A stretch of 11,821 nt of DNA, from the NCBI GenBank assembly GCA_947589375.1, contig CANQAO010000026.1:1-11821 (forward strand), written 5' to 3'. Position 1 is the stretch's first letter; each line of letters opens with the position of its first letter. The notes below the pieces were generated by a model. The model was not told where the DNA came from. It was given only the letters and a program-made list of their open reading frames with translations, and did no database searches. Made by a program: the position numbers and the translations under genes. The DNA comes from an uncultured Bacilli bacterium (lineage in GTDB: Bacteria; Bacillota_I; Bacilli_A; RF39; UBA660). Positions 1 to 6,866 of this stretch are shown here, piece by piece.

Positions 1-9
1 TATATAAAT

Positions 10-95
10 AAAAAAGACTACTACTGCTGGAACAGTAATAGCCTGAGTGCATAAATAAAAGTATGCCGACCAGACACAAACTTTTTCTATGCACT
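10..95 (-). ncRNA. Candidate small RNA upstream of integrase gene
   Basis: Read on the minus strand, this stretch has all the parts of a short autonomous transcript. A promoter (separate entry) would start RNA near 92-95. The RNA begins with a long-range hairpin: GAGTGCATA (96-88) pairs perfectly with TATGCACTC (53-45), extended inside by AAAAGT with ACTTTT. It ends in an intrinsic terminator: CTATTACTG (41-33) pairs with CAGTAGTAG (26-18) around the 6-nt loop TTCCAG, followed by T C and six T (15-10). The terminator stem is complete only on the minus strand, where one pair is T-G; on the plus strand it is a C-A mismatch. That strand bias is the main reason to call the RNA leftward. CTGG in the first loop could pair with CCAG in the terminator loop. 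No known RNA family is recognised. It could instead be an attenuator leader for a gene left of the window. Confidence 0.45.
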
Positions 96-98
96 CTA

Positions 99-127
99 AT
101 TATAACATTTTTATTGAAAAATAACAA
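99..127 (-). promoter_or_regulatory. Promoter for leftward small RNA
   Basis: On the minus strand a perfect -10 box TATAAT (104-99) lies 17 bp downstream of TTGTTA (127-122), a 4/6 match to the -35 consensus. Transcription would start at about 92-95, at the base of the first hairpin of the candidate small RNA. The promoter sits inside the 5' region of the divergently oriented integrase gene, whose ribosome site begins at 133, so the two transcription units share this short space and may interfere with each other. Confidence 0.5.
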
Positions 128-144
128 TAATTGGAGGTGGTTTT

Positions 145-1389
145 ATGCCAGTTTATGTTGAAATGATTAAAGATAAAAAAACAGGTAAAAACATTGAAAA
201 AATAGTAGATGGCAAAAAACAATATTATATTAGAACTTATGTAACCGATGAAAATGGAAATGCTAAACAAATAAAAAGGCATAATAAAAATTGGTTAGGT
301 AGATCAGGAAAAGAAGAAGCTGAAAGAGAAGAAAAAAGGTTAAGAAACGAACCTATAATTAATCAAGATAAAAAAGCTAATATTACTTTACATGAGCTAA
401 AAGAAAAATATATAGAATATAAAGCTTGTAAATTAGATGTTGATACAATAAAAGCTTTGAATAATCGATTAAACCATTTCTGTGAAAATGATATTACTAA
501 ACAAGTAAACACTTTTCCAAATAAAAAAATCAGTTCGCCTGATTGGAAAGAAATATACATAAATTGGCAATTACAAATGAAAAACAAATTATATAGAAAA
601 GGAACACATCCAAGAAAAAACGAACAAATAGGCAGCAATAATAAATGGGTTAAATATAGTATTAACTTTTTAAATATTATACATAATGAAATTATAAATA
701 TGCTAGATTATGGAATCGCGGAAGGGTATTTAAGATGTAATTTTGCAATTCAAGCAGGTAAAATTGGTACTTCAAAAGAAATAAAAATAAGTAATCAGCA
801 AAAAAAATATAAAGTTATAGATTACGAAGAATATAAAAAATTAATAGAAGTAAGTAAAGATGATTTAAAATATAACACGATCTTTAAATTATGGTTTAAA
901 CGAGGCCCTAGACCCGGTGAAATTAGAGCATTTAGAGTATTGGATTACAATCGTGAACAAAAACAATTAATGGTAAATCATACAATGTCAAAGGATAACA
1001 CTTTAAAAGAGCCAAAAACTTCATCTTCCAAAGCTCCTATTGATTTAGATGATGAGCTTAATAATCAAATATCTAAAATAATTGACAATTTAAAAAAGGA
1101 AGCTAATTTTTCTGAAAATTGGTATATATTTAATGGACCAACCCCAATAAGTTCAAATGCATTAGAACATAACAAAGAAAAATATTTTAAATTGGCAAAT
1201 ATTGATAAACATATAAAACTGCATGAATTTAGACATAGTTGTGCTACATGGTTATTTTCTATAGGTATACCTATAACTGTAATTTCTAAAATTTTAAGAC
1301 ATCAAGATATTAAAGTAACAATGGAAACTTACACACATCTGCTAGATAATGACTATCAAAATTGGCTTACAAAAATTAACAATTTTTAA
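145..1389 (+). CDS. int: Tyrosine recombinase / integrase of an integrated element
   Basis: Site-specific recombinase that cuts and joins attachment sites to insert or excise a mobile element. At 414 residues it has the usual three-part layout: an N-terminal arm-binding region (about 1-70, with a basic KKTGK/KKQYYIRTYV segment), a helical core-binding domain (about 85-215) and a C-terminal catalytic domain. The catalytic set looks complete: R256 in GPRPGEI, K291 in EPKTSSSK, H360 and R363 in LHEFRH, H386 in ILRHQD and nucleophile Y396 in METYTH. The start is fixed by a strong GGAGGTGG site at 133-140. It is the only plus-strand gene in the window. Its 3' end lies 80 bp from a partial tRNA-Ser, the likely attachment site, with arm-like repeats between. 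The order suggests a phage, satellite or conjugative element lying to the left. The gene is intact, so the enzyme may be active. The element type cannot be told from this window. Confidence 0.95.
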   Translation: MPVYVEMIKDKKTGKNIEKIVDGKKQYYIRTYVTDENGNAKQIKRHNKNWLGRSGKEEAEREEKRLRNEPIINQDKKANITLHELKEKYIEYKACKLDVDTIKALNNRLNHFCENDITKQVNTFPNKKISSPDWKEIYINWQLQMKNKLYRKGTHPRKNEQIGSNNKWVKYSINFLNIIHNEIINMLDYGIAEGYLRCNFAIQAGKIGTSKEIKISNQQKKYKVIDYEEYKKLIEVSKDDLKYNTIFKLWFKRGPRPGEIRAFRVLDYNREQKQLMVNHTMSKDNTLKEPKTSSSKAPIDLDDELNNQISKIIDNLKKEANFSENWYIFNGPTPISSNALEHNKEKYFKLANIDKHIKLHEFRHSCATWLFSIGIPITVISKILRHQDIKVTMETYTHLLDNDYQNWLTKINNF

Positions 1390-1392
1390 TCA

Positions 1393-1416
1393 AACAAGTC
1401 CAAAAACAAGTCCAAA
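1393..1416 (+). repeat. Tandem 12-bp direct repeats, likely integrase arm sites
   Basis: The 12-mer AACAAGTCCAAA occurs twice back to back (1393-1404 and 1405-1416), starting four bases after the integrase stop codon and about 55 bp before the tRNA-derived attachment core. Paired direct repeats of this size beside an att core are typical of sites bound by the N-terminal domain of tyrosine integrases. The function is inferred from position only. Confidence 0.55.
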
Positions 1417-1469
1417 AAAATTTAAACATCCATTTTGCCCTTGTATTTCAATGTGATTATTTCTTTTTA

Positions 1470-1492
1470 TTCAAATCCCTCCTACTCCGCCA
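1470..1492 (+). other. Attachment site: 3' end of a tRNA-Ser gene (attR/attL)
   Basis: The stretch reads as the last part of a tRNA: T-loop TTCAAAT (1470-1476), 3' T-stem strand CCCTC (1477-1481), 3' acceptor strand CTACTCC (1482-1488), discriminator G (1489) and encoded CCA (1490-1492). An acceptor beginning GGAG on the 5' strand with G73 is typical of tRNA-Ser. No matching 5' half is present: the sequence just before it (TTTTTA) cannot form the T stem, and no GGAGTAG lies upstream. This is the pattern left when an element integrates into the 3' end of a tRNA gene and duplicates the core. A terminator 11 bp downstream suggests that the sequence to the right is the original downstream flank. 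The intact tRNA-Ser should lie at the far end of the element, left of the window. Confidence 0.75.
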
Positions 1493-1503
1493 TTTTAAAT
1501 ATT

Positions 1504-1531
1504 AAAGCCTTATAATTTAGGGCTTTTTTAT
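1504..1531 (+). terminator. Intrinsic terminator, probably of the tRNA-Ser gene
   Basis: AAAGCCTTA (1504-1512) pairs with TAGGGCTTT (1518-1526), with one T-G pair, followed by a T-run. It lies 11 bp after the CCA of the partial tRNA-Ser. It probably terminated the tRNA before the element inserted, and now also stops integrase transcripts. Confidence 0.7.
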
Positions 1532-1604
1532 TTTATAAGGGTTTTATCCATCTTTTTTTAGTTAATTGTGTTTAAAAAATCAAGGATAACTTCCCTATTA
1601 TATC

Positions 1605-1718
1605 ATTATGTGGAATTCCACATAATCATGTTTATGTTGAACTTTTAGTTATGTTGAACTTTACAAAAAGAAGCCCCTAAAACAAAGACTTCTTAACAAA
1701 AAAGTTCCACATAAACAT
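1605..1718. repeat. Cluster of TTATGT(G/T)GAA motifs with palindrome and inverted repeat
   Basis: Five copies of one decamer occur in about 110 bp. Two form a perfect 22-bp palindrome at 1605-1626, with TTATGTGGAA (1606-1615) meeting its reverse complement (1616-1625). Two more are direct copies, TTATGTTGAAC at 1632-1642 and 1649-1659. The fifth is inverted, GTTCCACATAA at 1704-1714. In addition ATGTTTATGTTGAACTTTT (1628-1646) and the complement of 1700-1718 match at 18 of 19 positions, framing a 91-bp inverted-repeat unit. Possible readings are a small mobile-element relic with terminal repeats, an operator array, or an iteron-like array. No ORF lies inside. Confidence 0.7.
1665..1693 (-). 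terminator. Possible second terminator inside the repeat cluster
   Basis: On the minus strand AGAAGTCTT (1693-1685) can pair with GGGGCTTCT (1677-1669), using several T-G pairs, followed by a T-run at 1668-1665. The stem is AT/wobble-rich and only moderately convincing. It could back up the stronger terminator at 1751-1724 for the leftward genes. Confidence 0.35.
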
Positions 1719-1723
1719 AAATA

Positions 1724-1751
1724 AAAAGACTCAAATTAATTTGGGTCTTTT
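1724..1751. terminator. Terminator ending the leftward aspS-side genes
   Basis: AAAAGACTCAAA (1724-1735) pairs with TTTGGGTCTTTT (1740-1751) around a TTAA loop: 12 pairs including one wobble, flanked by A- and T-runs so that it may work in both directions. The stop codon of the small ORF at 1736-1882 lies in the loop. It therefore marks the 3' end of the leftward transcription unit. Confidence 0.7.
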
Positions 1752-1882
1752 CGCTTTTCTTTAACAATGTCTGAATTAATAGCTGCTTCTTTGGTAATAA
1801 CTTCTTTCATTTTAGTTATTTCTTTAGTGTTTTGTTTTTTCATGGGCTTTTTTAAGTCATTTTTATTTTCGTTATTTTCCAT
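1736..1882 (-). CDS. Small Lys-rich protein, 48 residues, unknown function
   Basis: A 48-codon ORF (MENNENKNDLKK... to ...KRKDPN) with a strong ribosome site AAAGGGG seven bases before the ATG, ending exactly in the loop of an intrinsic terminator. The product is highly polar, with many Lys, Asn and Glu residues and no membrane segment, signal peptide, cysteine pattern or recognised motif. It is probably soluble and cytoplasmic, perhaps partly disordered or helical in the middle (about 20-45). It follows the FeoA-like gene by about 48 bp on the same strand. A good ribosome site and a stop placed at the terminator favour a real gene, but the short length and AT-rich composition leave room for chance. 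No function is assigned. Confidence 0.55.
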   Translation of the reverse strand: MENNENKNDLKKPMKKQNTKEITKMKEVITKEAAINSDIVKEKRKDPN

Positions 1883-1930
1883 AATAATCCCCTTTCATTT
1901 TTATTATGGAATAATTACATAATTATATAC

Positions 1931-2194
1931 TTAACGTTTTTTTATTTTATATTTGATATCTTTTTTAAGCATTATATGGCCATAAATATCTAAGCCTTCG
2001 TCATACGTGAAATTTATGTTTTGATTATCGGCAGTTACATTAATAAACTTACCATCATTACTATTGATATAAATAATTTCACCTTCACCAATACCTAAAG
2101 TTTTTAAATATTTACTTTTTTCATAACGAAACCATATTTCCGTTATTTCAAAATAGTTATTTACCTCGGCATGACTTAAACATAAATTAACCAT
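1931..2194 (-). CDS. Small FeoA-like / beta-barrel domain protein
   Basis: An 87-residue protein. Residues about 16-45, EITEIWFRYEKSKYLKTLGI followed by GEGEIIYI, resemble the core of FeoA-type SH3-like barrels, where a short beta strand is followed by a basic-hydrophobic stretch, LGI, GxxI and a strand. The rest is predicted beta-rich. Free-standing FeoA proteins assist the FeoB ferrous-iron transporter, and the same fold occurs at the C terminus of DtxR-type regulators, but no feoB or iron gene is visible here. The start is nine bases after the aspS stop codon, with GGTG inside the gap as a weak ribosome site, so it is probably co-transcribed with aspS. Cys5 and His8 near the N terminus are the only obvious metal-binding candidates. 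The family assignment rests on a short motif by eye. Confidence 0.55.
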   Translation of the reverse strand: MVNLCLSHAEVNNYFEITEIWFRYEKSKYLKTLGIGEGEIIYINSNDGKFINVTADNQNINFTYDEGLDIYGHIMLKKDIKYKIKKR

Positions 2195-2203
2195 AGTAAC
2201 ACC

Positions 2204-3946
2204 TTATCTAATTTTAATATGAACTTCTCTTAATTGTTTTTCAGTAACTTCATTTGGTGAGCCCATCATATTGTCAATGCCACTAACATTTGGTGGGAAA
2301 GCTTGAACTTCTCTTAAGTTTGGTTCGTCTTTTAAAAGCATAATAATTCTATCAATGCCAGGTGCCATACCCGCATGTGGTGGAGCACCATATTTAAAGG
2401 CCGTATAAAGTGATTTAAATTTTTCTTTCACATCATCTTCGGTATAACCTACTAAATTAAAGCCTTTAACTAATAGTTCTAAATTGTGATTACGAACGGC
2501 TCCGGAAGACATTTCAAAACCATTACAAACAAAGTCATATTGATAAGCCAAAATGTCTTTAAGGTCTTTTTTATAAGCCTCTTCGCCATCCTTGGGCATA
2601 CTAAATGGATTGTGGGCAAAATCATACTTGCCTTCTTCTTCATCATATTCAAACATTGGCATATCATTGACAATACAAAATTCAAAACGATTTTGATCGA
2701 TTAAATCTAATTTACGTCCAAGTTCAGTTCTGATTTGCCCCGCAAAGTTAGCGGCAATATTTTCTTTTTTATTGGCAATAAAGAATAAGACACTACCCTT
2801 TTGTAAATTAGCTTTTTTAATTAAAGCTTCTTTTTCTTCATCGGTTAAAAATTTATCGATAGGTCCTTTAAAACTCATATCATCTAAGACGCTAATGTAA
2901 CCAATACCCGGCATACCGATGGAAGAAGCAAAATCCACTAGTTCATTAAACCATGAATTTGGTTTATCCGCAATATTATCGACTGCAATACCGCGAACAA
3001 CACTATTTTGGAAAGGTTTAAAGGTCGTATTTTTAAATTCTTCAGATAAATCGATAATTTCTAACGGATTTCTTAAATCAGGTTTATCAGTGCCATATTT
3101 AAGCATCGCTTCTTTATAAGGAATTCTTTTAAAAGGTTTTGGTGAAACCTTTTTATCAGAAAAATGCGTAAATAAATCATAGAAAATATCTTCACCGATT
3201 TCGCAGACATCTTCTTCCGTGGCAAAAGCCATTTCAAAGTCTAATTGATAAAATTCAAGTGTTCTATCAGCCCGGCAATCTTCATCTCTAAAACAAGGGG
3301 CGATTTGATAATATCTATCAAAGCCGCCAACCATTAAAAGTTCTTTAAAGATTTGTGGAGCTTGCGGAAGCGCATAAAACTTACCATGAAAACGACGTGA
3401 TGGCACGATAAAATCACGGGCCCCTTCTGGTGATGAAGCGGTTAAAATTGGCGTTTGTACTTCCGTAAAATTTAAACTATCCATTTTATTACGGATAAAT
3501 TTTAAAACTTCACTTCGAAATTTTAAAGTATCGTGAACTTTTTTATTTCGCATATCTAAATAGCGATATTTAAGTCTTACTTCTTCATTAACATTCGTCG
3601 ATGTAATTATTTCAAATGGTAATTCATGTTCAGCTTTTCCAAGGGTATCAACTTTATTTGTTAAAATTTCGATAGTTCCGGTTTTGATTTTCGGATTAAA
3701 GTTTTCTTCGTCACGCATTCTAACTATCCCTTCTAAAGAAACGGCTGATTCTCTAGTTAAACCTCTAAAAATAGAGTCATCATTACTGACAATTTGGACT
3801 ATTCCGGTTTCATCTCTTAAATCGACGAATAAAACGCCTCCATGATCACGAATATTTTCGACCCAGCCAGCAACTCTTAGAGTTTCACCGATATGGTTTT
3901 CAGAAACATCACCACAATAAATACTACGATATATATTTGCTTTCAT
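2204..3946 (-). CDS. aspS: Aspartyl-tRNA synthetase, probably non-discriminating
   Basis: Class II synthetase that loads Asp onto tRNA-Asp and, in non-discriminating forms, also onto tRNA-Asn for GatCAB to amidate. The 580 residues match the usual bacterial length. The N-terminal OB-fold anticodon domain (about 1-105) contains RDHGG at 33-37. Class II motif 2 is at about 213-240 (FRDEDCRADRTLEF), the bacterial GAD-type insertion lies at about 290-415, and motif 3 is GMAPGIDR, ending at R533, followed by REVQAFP. His35 in RDHGG matches the position where discriminating enzymes usually have Leu (RDLGG) and non-discriminating bacterial AspRS have His. The start ATG lies four bases after the gatB stop, with AGGTGAGC as ribosome site. 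It is the last amidotransferase-linked gene of the gatC-gatA-gatB-aspS group. Identity is certain; relaxed specificity is inference. Confidence 0.98.
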   Translation of the reverse strand: MKANIYRSIYCGDVSENHIGETLRVAGWVENIRDHGGVLFVDLRDETGIVQIVSNDDSIFRGLTRESAVSLEGIVRMRDEENFNPKIKTGTIEILTNKVDTLGKAEHELPFEIITSTNVNEEVRLKYRYLDMRNKKVHDTLKFRSEVLKFIRNKMDSLNFTEVQTPILTASSPEGARDFIVPSRRFHGKFYALPQAPQIFKELLMVGGFDRYYQIAPCFRDEDCRADRTLEFYQLDFEMAFATEEDVCEIGEDIFYDLFTHFSDKKVSPKPFKRIPYKEAMLKYGTDKPDLRNPLEIIDLSEEFKNTTFKPFQNSVVRGIAVDNIADKPNSWFNELVDFASSIGMPGIGYISVLDDMSFKGPIDKFLTDEEKEALIKKANLQKGSVLFFIANKKENIAANFAGQIRTELGRKLDLIDQNRFEFCIVNDMPMFEYDEEEGKYDFAHNPFSMPKDGEEAYKKDLKDILAYQYDFVCNGFEMSSGAVRNHNLELLVKGFNLVGYTEDDVKEKFKSLYTAFKYGAPPHAGMAPGIDRIIMLLKDEPNLREVQAFPPNVSGIDNMMGSPNEVTEKQLREVHIKIR

Positions 3947-3950
3947 CTGC

Positions 3951-5411
3951 TCACCTCTTTTCGATTTCTTCCGCCATTGTTTGTCTAGCTAGACCAGGGT
4001 TAGCGGTACCTTTAGTTTTTTTCATAATTTGACCAGTTAAATAATCAACCACATTCGTGCGGCCTTTTTTATACTGCTCAATTACATCAGGATTTTCATC
4101 TAAAACTTCATTGGCGATTTTAACGATTTCACCCGCATCGCTCATTTGTTCCATGCCTTTTTCTTTAACGACTTCTTTTGGGGTTTTACCGCTGGTAAGG
4201 ACGTCAGCAAAAACATCTTTAGCTTGTTTTGAAGATATTTTGCCACTACTTATAAGGTCGATTAATTCAGCAAGCATATCTGGCGTAAGGGTAATATCGT
4301 CCATTGTGAGTTCAAGTTTATTTAAACTGCCAAGTAAGTTAGTGGTAATCCAGTTCGATGCGGCTTTTGGATCAGCACCTAAACTAATGGTTTCTTCATA
4401 AAAGTCCGCATAAGCTTTTTCTTTCACTAAAATGGTGGCATCGTATTCGGAAATTCCATAATCGTTAATATAAGCTTCTTTTCTTTCATTAGCTAATCTT
4501 GGAATTTGCGCTTTAATTTCGTCTAACCATGCTTTAGATAATTTAATCTTCGGAATATTTGGTTCCACAAAGTATTTATAATCGATGGCATCTACTTTAC
4601 TACGCATAAATTTCGTAGTTCCCGTTTCTTCATCCCAGCGGCGAGTCTGCTGCTCCATCTCATCGTATTTACCATCTTCGATAAGTTCAAGTTGTCTTTC
4701 AATTTCGTAATTAATGGCATCTCTAACACCACCAAATGAGTTAACATTTTTTATTTCAATTTTTGTGCCCCAATTTTTAGGATCTTTCATATCTTTCCCT
4801 TTTTCCATCAAAGAAACGTTAACATCACATCTAATTTGTCCTTTTTTACTATCAGCTTCACTGATACCAGCATACTGATAAATTGAGCGCATTGTCTCTA
4901 GGAAAGCGACGGCTTCATCAGCGGAATGTAAATCGGGTTCGGTAACTAATTCTAAAAGTGGTACGCCAGCACGATTATAGTTGATTCTTGTGCCTTCAGG
5001 TGAGTGGTCAGAAGATGCGGCATCTTCTTCTAAGTGAAGGTTATTAATTCGAACTGTTTTTTCTTCACCATGACATTCAAAAGTTAAACTTCCATAGCTT
5101 CCAATTGGGGCGGGTTTCGTTTCTTGCGTAATTTGAAAACCTTTAGGAAGGTCCGGATAATAATAATTTTTACGTTCAAAATATAAATATTCTGGCTGCG
5201 TACATTTTAAAATCATACTAGCCATTAACGCTAGTCTAACCGCTTCTTTATTAACAACTGGCAACGTTCCTGGAAAGCCCATATCGACTGGTCTTACATT
5301 GGTGTTGGCATCTTCTTTATATGAATTTTCGGCACTTGAAAAAACTTTGGTATTAGTTTCACTAATTTCACAGTGCATCTCTAAACCGATAAGCGCTATA
5401 TAATTATCCAT
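3951..5411 (-). CDS. gatB: Asp/Glu-tRNA amidotransferase subunit B
   Basis: GatB binds misacylated Asp-tRNA-Asn or Glu-tRNA-Gln, activates the side-chain carboxylate with ATP and accepts ammonia from GatA. The 486 residues have the full family layout: the N-terminal signature GLEMHCEI (9-16) with TKVFSS, the conserved FERKNYYYPDLPKGFQITQ block at about 78-96, the HLEEDAA segment, NYNRAGVPLLELVTEPD, the EIKNVNSFG block, and then a helical and YqeY-like tail domain (about 335-486) that contacts the tRNA elbow. Its ATG overlaps the gatA stop by one base (TAATG), and a GGAGG site lies in the end of gatA, so translation is probably coupled. Nothing is missing or truncated. Whether it acts on Asn, Gln or both depends on whether asnS and glnS exist elsewhere in the genome. 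Confidence 0.98.
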   Translation of the reverse strand: MDNYIALIGLEMHCEISETNTKVFSSAENSYKEDANTNVRPVDMGFPGTLPVVNKEAVRLALMASMILKCTQPEYLYFERKNYYYPDLPKGFQITQETKPAPIGSYGSLTFECHGEEKTVRINNLHLEEDAASSDHSPEGTRINYNRAGVPLLELVTEPDLHSADEAVAFLETMRSIYQYAGISEADSKKGQIRCDVNVSLMEKGKDMKDPKNWGTKIEIKNVNSFGGVRDAINYEIERQLELIEDGKYDEMEQQTRRWDEETGTTKFMRSKVDAIDYKYFVEPNIPKIKLSKAWLDEIKAQIPRLANERKEAYINDYGISEYDATILVKEKAYADFYEETISLGADPKAASNWITTNLLGSLNKLELTMDDITLTPDMLAELIDLISSGKISSKQAKDVFADVLTSGKTPKEVVKEKGMEQMSDAGEIVKIANEVLDENPDVIEQYKKGRTNVVDYLTGQIMKKTKGTANPGLARQTMAEEIEKR

Positions 5412-6865
5412 TATTTGCCCTCCTTTACCGTTTGGCCTTTGTAGCCCATTTCACTTTCTAAGGCATAGGCAATATTTAAAACATTTATATCATCATAACA
5501 ATTTCCAGTAAGATTTAAACCAACTGGAAGATTATTTATAAAACCATCGGGAATGGTAATTGAGGGAAAACCACCAAAGTTACCAATTTGTAAATGGTCT
5601 TCTAAAACAGCGGTATTAGGATCTAAGATATCTTTAGAACCTTCTAATTTTTTAGCTGGTCCTGATCCAACTGGTAAAATAACCGCATCATATTTTTTAA
5701 ATAAATCTTTCCATGTATCGACTAATAACCTTCTTACTCTTTGTGCATTGTGGAAGTAACGATCTTTATTTTGGGATTGTAAGACATAAGAGCCGATAAC
5801 AAATCTTCTTTTAATAAGGGGCGAAAAACCTTGAGTGCGATAGTTTTTCATCTCTTCATCGTATTTGTCACCTTCAGCTCTTGGACCAAAGATAAAACCG
5901 GTTAAATTAGACATATTCGAAGTGGCTTCGGCGCAGGAAATAACGACATATACAGAAGGAAGTGCATTTAATAAAGTTTGATCAACGGATACTTCTTCGA
6001 CATCCATGCCTAATTTTTTACATAGTTCTATTTTATTCATGAAATTTTTTAAATGTTCTTTAAGTTCGCTATCGGCATGTGGATACATGTTGATATCGCA
6101 TAGTTCTTTAATATAACATAGTTTTTTCCCCTTAACTTTTCCATCAATACTATCATAAAGATGAATATCTTTAGAATCAAAACTAGTCATATCATATTTA
6201 TCCTTACCTTTCATGGCATCGACGACAATGGCCGCATCTTTAACACTTCTCGTTAAAGCCCCACAGTGGTCTAAACTACTAGCAAATGGGAAAAGACCAT
6301 ATCTAGAAATCATCCCATAAGTTGGTTTATAACCGACAATTCCGCAGTAAGCGGCTGGTTTTCTAATCGAATCGCCAGTATCACTACCGGTAGCATAAGG
6401 ATATACCCCATAAGCGACAGCGGCGGCACTACCGGCCGAAGAACCCGCACACATTCTTGAAGTATCCCAAGGATTTTTAACGGTGCCGGTATGGCCTGTG
6501 GTTCCCGTGCCCCCCATGCCAAACTCATCTAAAACCGTTTTATTAGTCGCAACAGCTCCATGTTTTTCTAGATTTTCAATCGCGGTGGCCGTAAAAAATG
6601 GCACATAATCTTTTAAGGTATTGGAAGAACCAGTACTTAAAATACCTTTCGTACTATAGTTATCTTTAATTCCGTAAGGAATACCTGAAAGCATGTCATC
6701 GGTAACTTCTCTAGGCTCGGCATCATCTAAAATCGTTACAAAAGCATTACATTTTTCTTGTAATTCGTGTGATTTTTGAAGTGATTCTTTAATTAATTCT
6801 TGACTAGTGACTTCACCATTTTTTAATTTTTCGTGAAGTTCTTCAATTGTTTTATCCATATACAT
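5411..6865 (-). CDS. gatA: Asp/Glu-tRNA amidotransferase subunit A (glutaminase)
   Basis: GatA is the amidase-signature subunit that releases ammonia from glutamine and channels it to GatB. I place the start at 6865, one base after the gatC stop and behind AAGGACGGTGGG, giving 484 residues, the family norm. A longer in-frame ORF starting 72 bases upstream overlaps gatC and adds a non-family N terminus; an ATG two codons downstream of the chosen start is also possible. The Ser-cisSer-Lys triad is visible: Lys in GIPYGIKDN, the cis-Ser in AGSSAGSAAA and the nucleophile Ser in GSDTGDSIRKPAA. Several usually invariant positions differ: GDS replaces GGS, DEFGMGGTGTTG replaces the usual DEFAMGSS-type block, and SNLTGFIFGPR replaces the SNLxRYDGxRYG region that helps bind glutamine. 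The protein is therefore a divergent but apparently active GatA. Confidence 0.96.
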   Translation of the reverse strand: MYMDKTIEELHEKLKNGEVTSQELIKESLQKSHELQEKCNAFVTILDDAEPREVTDDMLSGIPYGIKDNYSTKGILSTGSSNTLKDYVPFFTATAIENLEKHGAVATNKTVLDEFGMGGTGTTGHTGTVKNPWDTSRMCAGSSAGSAAAVAYGVYPYATGSDTGDSIRKPAAYCGIVGYKPTYGMISRYGLFPFASSLDHCGALTRSVKDAAIVVDAMKGKDKYDMTSFDSKDIHLYDSIDGKVKGKKLCYIKELCDINMYPHADSELKEHLKNFMNKIELCKKLGMDVEEVSVDQTLLNALPSVYVVISCAEATSNMSNLTGFIFGPRAEGDKYDEEMKNYRTQGFSPLIKRRFVIGSYVLQSQNKDRYFHNAQRVRRLLVDTWKDLFKKYDAVILPVGSGPAKKLEGSKDILDPNTAVLEDHLQIGNFGGFPSITIPDGFINNLPVGLNLTGNCYDDINVLNIAYALESEMGYKGQTVKEGK

Positions 6866-6866
6866 A

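Noticed and set aside
100..282. Minus-strand ORF with a hydrophobic product opposite the integrase start
   Set aside because: It is antisense to the integrase N terminus, lacks a ribosome site, and its end runs over the small-RNA promoter.
1470..1492. 3' end of tmRNA (ssrA) as the attachment site
   Set aside because: The discriminator is G and the acceptor reads GGAGTAG, as in tRNA-Ser; tmRNA normally ends with A before CCA.
3951..3953. Use of TGA as a Trp codon, as in Mollicutes
   Set aside because: gatB ends at TGA exactly at the family C terminus, with aspS starting four bases later, and Trp positions use TGG, so the standard code applies.
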